Source: an uncultured Faecalibacterium sp. (lineage in GTDB: Bacteria; Bacillota; Clostridia; Oscillospirales; Ruminococcaceae). From it: DNA of 10,519 nt. Both the position numbers and the translations under genes were made by a program. The stretch spans positions 1 through 10,519 of the forward strand of contig CAKTEM010000034.1 in assembly GCA_934548045.1 (NCBI GenBank). Direction: 5' to 3'. This document shows, in pieces, positions 1-5,894 of this stretch. Numbering within the stretch: the stretch's first letter is position 1; each line of letters starts with the position of its first letter. Below the pieces are notes generated by a model that worked only from the letters and a program-made list of their open reading frames with translations, was not told the origin of the DNA and ran no database searches.

Positions 1-153
1 AGAACCATGGATGTGAATATTTTGCCTTTATGGGAGTTCATGTTTTTTGCTGAATCTCGTGAAAAGCGTATAAAATGCTTGCAATCATCTGTAAAATGTG
101 GTATATACATTATACGAAACATTGCTTTGAAAGAATGCTCCACCGTTCAATGA
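1..153 (+). other. Open frame reaching the left edge, 50 codons, reality uncertain
   Basis: Frame 1 is open from the first base to a TGA at 151-153. It could be the 3' end of a gene that begins outside the window, or a 48-codon ORF from the ATG at 7. The translation (containing LPLWEFMFF near its start) matches no family I recognise. No ribosome site can be judged because the edge is too close. The stop lies 23 bases before the recombinase start, so co-transcription would be possible. It may simply be open by chance. Confidence 0.2.
101..115. repeat. Short inverted repeat upstream of the recombinase
   Basis: GTATA and TATAC are perfect 5-bp arms around TACAT, inside an AT-rich stretch about 60 bases before the recombinase start. 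It could be an operator or part of a recombinase attachment region, but nothing else in the window confirms either. A TATAAA at 69-74 could be a -10 box, but it lacks a convincing -35. Confidence 0.25.
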
Positions 154-908
154 TGTATAAATGGGAGGTGCCTGCCATGACCGCCGTGATCTATGCTCGC
201 TATTCTACTGACAGCCAGCGCGAAGAATCCATCGAAGGCCAGATTCGGGAGTGCACCGCCTACGCAGAGAAGAATGGCTTCACGGTGGTGAAGCACTACA
301 TCGACCGTGCCGTCTCCGCAAAAACGGACAACCGCCCACAGTTCCAGCAGATGATCAAAGACAGTGAGCGTGGCATCTTTGATGTCATCATCGTCTGGAA
401 GCTGGATCGATTTGCCCGGAACCGCTACGACAGTGCCCGGTACAAGACCCAACTGAAGCGGAACGGCGTGAAACTGGTGTCGGCGACGGAAGTCATTTCG
501 GCTGGCCCGGAGGGTATCATTCTGGATCCGTTCTGGAAGGTTACGCCGAACACTACTCGGCTGACCTGTCTGAAAAGGTCGTGCGCGGCATGACCGAAAA
601 CGCTCTCAAGGGCGTATACAATGGTGGCAAAGTGCCGTTCGGCTATATGATTGATGATACGCGCCATTATCAGGCCGACCCTTTGACTGGGCCGTATGTA
701 GAGAAGATTTTTCAGAAATACGCAGACGGTGCGACAATGACGGATATTCGGGATTGGCTGAATCAGAAGGGTATCAAAAATCCGTCTGGCGGTGAAATGT
801 CCTATAATACCATTCAGCGAATGCTGAGTAGCCGCCGGTACATCGGCGAATTGCGTTTGCGGGATGTGGTACAGCCCAATGCGATTCCGGCGTTGGTGTC
901 AGGCGAAC

Positions 909-1011
909 TTGTCGGGGTGAGACCCCTCCATCTTGCTGCGCAAGACCGTTCTGTCGCTTAAAAGCCCCACTGGGGCTTTCATTGCTCCGCTCCGCTGCGC
1001 AAACGCGAACC
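909..1011 (+). repeat. 103-bp hairpin-rich insertion inside the recombinase gene
   Basis: Removing 103 bases here restores GEL-FNKVQEK in frame, so this is an insertion relative to the family. The left and right edges carry a related direct repeat (GCGAACTTGT at 903, GCGAACCTGT at 1005, 102 bp apart). Inside are successive small perfect hairpins: GGGGT-GAG-ACCCC (914-926), CTTGC-TGC-GCAAG (932-944) and AAAGCCCC-ACT-GGGGCTTT (961-979), each with a three-base loop. A weaker GCG-CAAA-CGC follows (997-1006). GCTGCGCAA occurs twice (935-943 and 994-1002). It encodes no protein and puts a TAA at 959-961 in the incoming frame. It is most likely a small non-autonomous repeat (MITE- or REP-like). The family is not recognised. 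Confidence 0.7.
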
Positions 1012-1736
1012 TGTTCAACAAGGTGCAGGAAAAGCTGGCGAAAAATAAAAAGGCCCCTGCCCGTCATAAGGCAGAGGAAAGCTATCTGCTCACCACCAAG
1101 CTGTACTGTGGCAAGTGCGGTGCGCTGATGTTCGGGGAAAGCGGTGTCAGCCACACCGGAAAAGCACACCATTATTATAAGTGCGCTACCGCCAAGAAGA
1201 AAAAGACCTATGATAAAAAGACGGTGCGGAAGCAATGGCTGGAAGATTTGGTGGTAGCCGAAACCATGAAGCTGGTGGAAGATGATGCCGCTATGGAATC
1301 TATCATCGCCAAGGTCATGGAGCTGCAAAATCAGGAAAGCACGGATTTGCCAATCTACGAAAAGCAGTTGAAAGAAACGGAAGTCGGCATTACCAATATG
1401 CTGAACGCTATCCAGATGGGTATTCTGACCAGCTCCACCAAGGAGCGGTTGGAGACTCTGGAAGAACAGCGGAAGGAACTGCAAGCCCACATTGCAGAGG
1501 AGCGGCTGGCCAAGCCGAAGATGAAGGAAGAATTCGTCCGGTTCTGGCTGCTCCGTTTCCGCAAGCTGGATATGAGCCAGCCGGAGCAGCGGCAGGCACT
1601 GGTGGATACCTTCATCAATGCCATCTATCTCTATGATGATAAGGTACTTATTACCTTTAATTATAAGGAAGGTACAGAAATGGTCGCTTTCGGGGAAGCC
1701 GTGAAAGCGGAGAAAAGTTCGGATTTTTTGTATACT

Positions 1737-1742
1737 AAGGAG
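1737..1742 (+). promoter_or_regulatory. Ribosome binding site that fixes the cyuA start
   Basis: AAGGAG lies nine bases before the ATG at 1752, inside the open recombinase frame. It shows that cyuA is translated independently from 1752, although the frame upstream is open back to about 933. Confidence 0.8.
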
Positions 1743-1751
1743 AAACGCCCT

Positions 1752-3059
1752 ATGGATAAGAGCGGAAAAATTTACCAGACCTATGTTCAGACCCTGAAAG
1801 AAGAGCTGATCCCTGCAATGGGCTGCACCGAACCCATCGCTATCGCCTATGCCGCAGCCAAGGCACGGGAGGTTTTGGGCAGTGAGCCGGACCTTGTGAA
1901 AATCGGCGTCAGCAACAATATCATCAAGAACGTCAAGAGCGTCGTCGTTCCTAATACCGACGGCATGAAGGGCATCGAGGCGGCTGCCGTGGCCGGCATC
2001 GAGGGCGGAAATGCGGCCAAGGAGCTGGAAGTCATCTCGGAAGTCTCGGCAAAGCAGAAGGCCGCCATGCGCCGCTTCCTGTCCAATGTTCCCATCTCGG
2101 TGGAGGCCATCGACAACGGCATTATTTTTGATATCATCATCGCGCTTTACCATGGCACCGATTCCGCTGTGGTTCGCATCAGCCAGTATCATACCAATAT
2201 CGTCTACATCAAGAAAAACGATACCGTTCTGCTGGACAACACGGGCGGCCAGATTCCGGTATCCTGCGGAAGTTCTGCTCCGTTTGAGAGCGGCCTGACC
2301 GACCGCAGCCTGCTGAACATGGAGGACATCTATGAATTTGCCGACACCTGCGATTTGGACGATGTCCGCTCGGTGCTGGATACCCAGATCTTGTACAACA
2401 CCCAGATTTCCGAAGAGGGCCTGCTGGGAGACTACGGTGCCAATGTCGGCTCCACTTATCTCAAGTTCTATGGCGGTGACGTCCGGAACCGCGCCATCGC
2501 AAAGGCGGCGGCAGGCTCCGACGCCCGGATGAGCGGCTGTGAATTGCCGGTCGTCATCAACTCCGGCAGCGGCAATCAGGGGATCACCGTGTCGGTTCCG
2601 GTCATCGAGTACGCCAAGGCACTGGGCAGCTCCAAAGAAAAGCTCTATCGTGCGCTCGTTCTCTCCAACCTTATCGCCATCCATGAAAAGACCGGCATCG
2701 GCCGCCTGTCCGCTTACTGCGGCGCGGTGAGTGCCGGATGCGCCGCTGGCTGTGCCATTGCGTACTTGCAGGGCGCAGACCTCAAGGCGGTCTCTCATAC
2801 GCTGGTAAACTCGCTTGCTATCGTGTCCGGCATCATTTGCGACGGTGCAAAACCCAGCTGTGCGGCGAAAATCGCGTCCAGCGTCGAGGCCGGTATTCTG
2901 GGTTATCACATGTATCAGAACGGCCAGCAGTTCCGCGGCGGCGACGGCATCGTGAGCAAGGGTGTCGAGAATACCATCCGCAATATTGGACAGCTTGGCC
3001 GCGACGGTATGCGCGAGACCGATAAGGAGATCGTCAAAATCATGATGCAGAAACAGTGA
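1752..3059 (+). CDS. cyuA: UPF0597 / CyuA-type L-cysteine desulfidase (serine dehydratase alpha-like)
   Basis: A 435-residue cytosolic protein of usual family length. Members are oxygen-sensitive Fe-S enzymes that degrade L-cysteine to pyruvate, sulfide and ammonia; relatives form the alpha part of iron-sulfur L-serine dehydratase. The sequence shows the N-terminal MGCTEPIAIAYAAAKA signature with Cys25, a glycine- and serine-rich central region (NSGSGNQG), SAYCGAVSAGC with Cys323, and CDGAKPSC with Cys363 and Cys370. These are the likely cluster ligands. The start follows AAGGAG at 1737. The gene looks intact, unlike the recombinase fused in frame in front of it. No clear promoter of its own is visible, so expression may depend on read-through from the recombinase side. 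Its stop is directly followed by a dapF tail. Cysteine versus serine as substrate cannot be told from sequence alone. Confidence 0.87.
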   Translation: MDKSGKIYQTYVQTLKEELIPAMGCTEPIAIAYAAAKAREVLGSEPDLVKIGVSNNIIKNVKSVVVPNTDGMKGIEAAAVAGIEGGNAAKELEVISEVSAKQKAAMRRFLSNVPISVEAIDNGIIFDIIIALYHGTDSAVVRISQYHTNIVYIKKNDTVLLDNTGGQIPVSCGSSAPFESGLTDRSLLNMEDIYEFADTCDLDDVRSVLDTQILYNTQISEEGLLGDYGANVGSTYLKFYGGDVRNRAIAKAAAGSDARMSGCELPVVINSGSGNQGITVSVPVIEYAKALGSSKEKLYRALVLSNLIAIHEKTGIGRLSAYCGAVSAGCAAGCAIAYLQGADLKAVSHTLVNSLAIVSGIICDGAKPSCAAKIASSVEAGILGYHMYQNGQQFRGGDGIVSKGVENTIRNIGQLGRDGMRETDKEIVKIMMQKQ

Positions 3060-3128
3060 ATGGGCCATGTCTTCATGACCGGCCCGGCGGTAGAAATCTT
3101 TCAGGGCGAGACGGCCCTTGTGGACTGA
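3060..3128 (+). pseudogene. dapF: C-terminal remnant of diaminopimelate epimerase
   Basis: The 22 codons right after the cyuA stop read MGHVFMTGPAVEIFQGE and end ALVD-TGA. From memory, the HVFMTGPA-x-x-x-F-x-GE pattern is the characteristic last strand of DapF, the lysine and peptidoglycan pathway enzyme that interconverts LL- and meso-diaminopimelate. The rest of DapF (about 250 residues, including both catalytic cysteines) is absent. The ATG is only an internal codon after the junction and has no sensible ribosome site. The strong terminator just downstream was probably the dapF terminator. This marks a junction at or near 3060. I am confident of the homology, less so of how it arose. Confidence 0.72.
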
Positions 3129-3154
3129 AAAGGGAACAGTTCTACATTCATCAA

Positions 3155-3212
3155 CCGGAGGCAGCAAAAATCGCTTTGTCAGTGATTTTTGCTGCCTCCG
3201 GCTTTTTGTTTT
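3155..3212 (+). terminator. Strong intrinsic terminator after cyuA / dapF tail
   Basis: A perfect 18-bp stem (3155-3172 pairing with 3184-3201, core CCGGAGGCAGC / GCTGCCTCCGG) with an 11-base loop is followed by CTTTTTGTTTT. No T-run lies on the opposite side, so it acts on + strand transcripts. It separates the recombinase-cyuA region from the beta-glucoside operon. Confidence 0.92.
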
Positions 3213-3323
3213 GCCGCAATTGCCGCGCTGACAGCCCTGATCGTCACGGTGCTTTGAGCCATACATAGAAGAAATTCAACTTTCAAATGGCCAAAACCAT
3301 GCCATGAATCGGAATGATTAGGG

Positions 3324-3369
3324 TTGTGTTGCACAAAAACGGAAGACTTTCTTTGTGTGCTTTCACAAA
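3324..3369. promoter_or_regulatory. Two similar inverted repeats upstream of the operon promoter
   Basis: TTGTG-TTG-CACAA (3324-3336) and TTTGTG-TGCTTT-CACAAA (3352-3369) share their arms and flanks (each right arm runs on into an A-rich stretch). The second end is 25 bases before the -35 box. The second partly resembles a catabolite-responsive element (TGTGTGCTTTCACA) but lacks the central CG. They look like paired operator half-sites; the binding protein is unknown. Confidence 0.4.
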
Positions 3370-3394
3370 AAGACGCCAAGAAGAGAAAAACATA

Positions 3395-3423
3395 TTGACA
3401 TTTTATGAATAAACGGTTATCCT
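3395..3423 (+). promoter_or_regulatory. Sigma-A-type promoter of the beta-glucoside operon
   Basis: A perfect -35 TTGACA (3395-3400), a 17-base spacer and a -10 TATCCT (3418-3423, four of six matches). The predicted transcript would start near 3430, about ten bases before the RAT hairpin, which fits a leader-controlled operon. Confidence 0.8.
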
Positions 3424-3440
3424 TATGTCACAAGAAACGA

Positions 3441-3469
3441 GGAAGGTTACTGCGGAAGCGGGCTTAACC
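3441..3469 (+). promoter_or_regulatory. RAT ribonucleic antiterminator, binding site for the BglG/LicT protein
   Basis: GGAAGGTTACTG, a CGGAA loop and GCGGGCTTAACC align base for base in length (29 nt) with the family consensus, in which GGATTGTTACTG and GCAGGCAAAACC flank a short loop. The GTTACTG core, the GC-GGC arm and the closing AACC are all kept. BglG/LicT CAT-domain dimers bind and stabilise such a hairpin, which prevents the overlapping terminator from forming. This places the operon under substrate-dependent antitermination by the gene immediately downstream. Confidence 0.9.
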
Positions 3470-3550
3470 AAGGTCTTGCAAAATCGGTTTGCTGGTCGAA
3501 CACGACCGGCAGTGTATCTATTTTGCAAATCTGTGGTTGCCTGCTTTTTT
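3457..3550 (+). terminator. Leader terminator overlapping the RAT
   Basis: The 3' half of the RAT (3457-3469) can pair with GGTTGCCTGCT (3535-3545): AACC with GGTT, and AGCGGGC with GCCTGCT allowing one G-U. TTTTTT follows directly (3545-3550). Between the arms lie nested pairings: TTGCAAAAT (3477-3485) with ATTTTGCAA, which begins at 3520, and GCTGGTCG-AACA-CGACCGGC (3491-3510). The shared bases make RAT and terminator mutually exclusive. The loop is longer than in the classic examples. Confidence 0.8.
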
Positions 3551-3627
3551 CTGTTTCCGGGGCAGGCATCCAACGGCAGGGAGGTGCAGGCAGAGGAACA
3601 GAAAGCGAAATTTGCAGACCGGGATAC

Positions 3628-3634
3628 GGAGGAG
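3628..3634 (+). promoter_or_regulatory. Ribosome binding site that fixes the bglG start
   Basis: GGAGGAG lies nine bases before the ATG at 3644. It rules out the upstream in-frame starts back to 3425, which would translate through the RAT and terminator. Confidence 0.85.
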
Positions 3635-3643
3635 AACGACCCC

Positions 3644-4507
3644 ATGAAAATCGTAAGAATCTATAACAACAGCTGCGCCTCCGTGACCGACGAGGCCGGG
3701 CAGGACATGGTCGCCATTGGCCGCGGCATCACGTTTGGCAAAAAGGCCGGCGACGAACTGGATGGAGCGCAGGTCGAAAAGCTCTATCTGCTGGAAGACA
3801 CCGATGTGTCCGGCCGTCTGGCATCTGTGCTGGATGGCATCGAGGACGCCGACATCTACCTCGAAATTTCGGAGGAGATCTTCGCGTTCCTCCGGGCCGA
3901 GGGCTGTCAGGTACGGGAAAGCCTGCTGCTGACCCTTACCGACCACATCGCGACTTCGGTCGAACGGGAGCGTCAGGGCGTCATCCTTGAAAATCCGCTT
4001 CTGGCCGACATCCGGCAGCTCTATCACCACCAATACCAGCTGGCAAAGCAGGCCGCCGAGATCATCAAAAAGCACACCGGCGTAACGGTATCAAAAGATG
4101 AGATCGGCTTCATCACCCTGCACATCGTCAGTGCCAGCAGCGACGGCGGCTTTGATAACCTGCTCGAGATCACCCACATCATCCAGAAGATCCTCGCCAT
4201 CACCGAAGAGCAGTTCGGCATCCAGCTGAACGAGAACTCTCTGCGGTACGAGCGGTTCATCCGGCATCTGCAATTTTTCGCACGTCGTATCTTAGACCCT
4301 GCCAGTGTACAGGAGACCAATCTCCTGATGTACAACATGGGACGTCGGGAGTTCCCGGACGCGTTCCTCTGTGTCAAAGCCATCGCCCAGATGGTCGAAA
4401 AGGACTATGGGCGTCATGTCTCGAACGCTGAGCAGGGGTATCTCATCTACCACATCATGAACGTGGTGCTTGAGACGCAGGAAAACAACTCAGAAAAGGA
4501 GAACTGA
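3644..4507 (+). CDS. bglG: BglG/LicT-family transcriptional antiterminator
   Basis: A 287-residue RNA-binding regulator. The CAT RNA-binding domain covers residues 1-55 (MKIVRIYNNSCASV, IGRGITFG). Two PTS regulation domains follow: PRD1 at about 65-170 and PRD2 at about 175-280. The four phosphorylation histidines are present at 101, 160, 208 and 270, each one residue beyond the LicT positions (100, 159, 207, 269). In this family the EIIB partner phosphorylates PRD1 to silence the protein when no sugar is transported, and HPr phosphorylates PRD2 to activate it when preferred sugars are scarce. The dimer then binds the RAT. The start at 3644 is set by GGAGGAG and by the conserved MKI N-terminus. 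It is the first gene of the operon, with the permease one base after its stop. Autoregulation is inferred from the RAT in its own leader. Confidence 0.96.
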   Translation: MKIVRIYNNSCASVTDEAGQDMVAIGRGITFGKKAGDELDGAQVEKLYLLEDTDVSGRLASVLDGIEDADIYLEISEEIFAFLRAEGCQVRESLLLTLTDHIATSVERERQGVILENPLLADIRQLYHHQYQLAKQAAEIIKKHTGVTVSKDEIGFITLHIVSASSDGGFDNLLEITHIIQKILAITEEQFGIQLNENSLRYERFIRHLQFFARRILDPASVQETNLLMYNMGRREFPDAFLCVKAIAQMVEKDYGRHVSNAEQGYLIYHIMNVVLETQENNSEKEN

Positions 4508-4508
4508 C

Positions 4509-5861
4509 ATGGACATCAAAAAAAGTGCCGCTGAGATCGTGAAGTACGTCGGCGGTGAAGAAAATGTTTCCCAGCTGACCCATTGCCTGACTCGTCTTCG
4601 CTTTATGCTCAAGGACAACAGCAAGGTCGATATGGACCGCCTCGGCAGTGTCGAAGGTGTTCTGACCGCTCAGATCAAGGCCGGACAGACGCAGGTCGTC
4701 ATCGGCGCAAAGGTCGAATCGTTCTACAATCAGATCGTCAAGGACTTCAACATCACTGCCGGCGGCGAAGTCGGCGAGGATGGTGCCGCAGACAACGGCA
4801 AAAAGGAGAAGCGCAATCCCATCGGTGCGCTGGCCGAGACCATCGCAAGCATGTTCACCCCGTTCCTGCCTGCGCTGACTGCCTGCGGCATGATCCAGTG
4901 CATCCTGAACATTGCGGTTCTGTTCGGTCTGGATTCTTCCACCTCCACCTATGCTGTCCTGAACATGATGGGTCAGCTGGTGTTCTACTTCCTGCCCTTC
5001 CTGCTGGCAGTCACTGCGGCTGATAAGCTCAAGACCAATCGCGCGATGGCCATGCTGCTGGCTGGCGGCTACATCTACTTCAGCACCAAGCTGGTCGGTG
5101 ATGACCCGGTCAGCTTCCTCGGAATTCCGTTCCGCTCCATGACCTACACCTCCACCGTTATCCCCATCCTGCTGTCGGTCGTCGTGCTGAAGTATGTCTA
5201 TGACTTCATCAACAAACTCATCCCCGAGATGCTGCGCGTCATTCTGGTTCCGATGCTGGTTCTGCTCATCATGATCCCTCTGCAGCTGGCAGTTCTCGGC
5301 CCCATCGGCGCATACATCGGTACCTATCTTGCAAAGGCATTTGACTGGCTGTTCTCGGTCAGCGGCCTGTTTGCTGGTGCGCTGCTGGGCTTCTTCCGTC
5401 CCATCCTCGTCATGTTCGGTATGCACTATTCACTGATGCCCATCCAGATCCAGCAGGTCGCCGAGACTGGCATGAGTACCATGTTCATCTCTTCTCTCTG
5501 CGCAAACATTGCTCAGTCCGGTGCAGCTCTGGGCGTCGCTCTCAAGACCAAGAACCCCACCATGCGCACCGCTGGCTTCTCTTCTTCTCTGTCCGCACTG
5601 TTCGGCATCACCGAGCCGGCCATCTACGGCGTTAACCTGCGCTATAAGAAGCCCTTCTTCTGCGCTTGCACCGCTGCTGCCATCTCCGGCGGTATCCTCG
5701 GCCTGCTGGGCGGCTACGCAACTTCCATCGTCCTGCCCGGCATCCTGTCCATCCCTGTCTTCAACACCAACGCAGGTTTCATCTGGGTTCCCATCATGGT
5801 GGCGGCTTCCTTCATCATGGCCTGTGTCTTCACCTACGTTGTCGGTTTCGACGAGAAGTAA
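4509..5861 (+). CDS. bglF: Beta-glucoside-type PTS permease EIIBC (no EIIA domain)
   Basis: A 450-residue inner-membrane sugar transporter that phosphorylates its substrate on entry. The EIIB domain occupies about residues 1-90, with the phosphocysteine Cys26 in LTHCLTRLRF. A charged linker (about 88-102) precedes the EIIC domain, which has about ten hydrophobic segments, GMHYSLMP around His306 and the GITEPAIYGV signature from residue 366. The protein ends at VVGFDEK with no EIIA domain, so a separate glucose-type EIIA must supply phosphate; none is seen in this window. The ATG at 4509 follows AAGGAG (4496-4501). It lies one base after the bglG stop and 33 bases before the phospho-glucosidase. 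The neighbours point to beta-glucosides (cellobiose, salicin or arbutin type); the exact sugar cannot be read from sequence. It is also the likely kinase that holds BglG inactive. Confidence 0.93.
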   Translation: MDIKKSAAEIVKYVGGEENVSQLTHCLTRLRFMLKDNSKVDMDRLGSVEGVLTAQIKAGQTQVVIGAKVESFYNQIVKDFNITAGGEVGEDGAADNGKKEKRNPIGALAETIASMFTPFLPALTACGMIQCILNIAVLFGLDSSTSTYAVLNMMGQLVFYFLPFLLAVTAADKLKTNRAMAMLLAGGYIYFSTKLVGDDPVSFLGIPFRSMTYTSTVIPILLSVVVLKYVYDFINKLIPEMLRVILVPMLVLLIMIPLQLAVLGPIGAYIGTYLAKAFDWLFSVSGLFAGALLGFFRPILVMFGMHYSLMPIQIQQVAETGMSTMFISSLCANIAQSGAALGVALKTKNPTMRTAGFSSSLSALFGITEPAIYGVNLRYKKPFFCACTAAAISGGILGLLGGYATSIVLPGILSIPVFNTNAGFIWVPIMVAASFIMACVFTYVVGFDEK

Positions 5862-5894
5862 TCACATTCTGTTGACTTCCAAGGAGGTTTCCCC

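Larger units (their letters stand above)
177..1751 (+). pseudogene. Large serine recombinase, broken by two lesions
   Basis: The start is the ATG at 177, with GGGAGGTG at 163-170. The N-terminal resolvase domain shows the catalytic motif YARYSTDSQ, with Ser10 as nucleophile and Arg8 beside it, and KLDRFARNR around residue 80. The recombinase domain follows (KGVYNGGKVPFGYM region), then a zinc ribbon (YCGKCG...YYKC, bases 1107-1190) and a coiled, charged C-terminal region. This order is that of phage or ICE-type large serine integrases. Two lesions break it. One base is missing near 524-526: the expected ILES-VLEGY reads ILD-PFW. A 103-bp insertion (909-1011) splits GEL from FNKVQEK. With both repaired, the frame runs 491 codons to the cyuA start, a usual length for the family. 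There is no stop of its own: the frame continues into cyuA. It is probably inactive unless the frame breaks are sequencing errors or are bypassed. Confidence 0.88.
3213..3643. other. Non-coding leader region of the beta-glucoside operon
   Basis: No believable gene lies here. An open frame reads through from 3425 into bglG, but it contains the antiterminator and terminator hairpins and has no family match. The stretch holds two similar inverted repeats (3324-3369), a promoter (3395-3423), the RAT hairpin and terminator (3441-3550), a GC-rich spacer and the bglG ribosome site. Confidence 0.85.

Noticed and set aside
75..176. An N-terminal extension of the recombinase back to 75
   Set aside because: The family begins right at the TAVIYARYS strand, and GGGAGGTG precedes the ATG at 177.
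1731..1736. TATACT as a -10 box for cyuA
   Set aside because: It touches the ribosome site, so a transcript from it would start after or within that site, and no good -35 is at the right distance.
774..3266. An 830-codon open frame on the minus strand opposite the recombinase and cyuA
   Set aside because: It is a mirror of the GC-rich coding strand: no family motif, no ribosome site, and it would cover two recognisable genes and a terminator.
3056..3268. A 70-codon + strand frame over the terminator
   Set aside because: It overlaps the cyuA stop and reads through the 18-bp terminator stem; the dapF-tail frame explains the first part better.
3425..3643. An N-terminal extension of bglG back to 3425
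   Set aside because: It would translate the RAT and terminator hairpins. GGAGGAG and the conserved MKI start place the gene start at 3644.
4455..5426. A 323-codon minus-strand frame opposite the PTS permease
   Set aside because: Its Gln/Asp/His-rich translation has no motif, and the + strand gene is certain.
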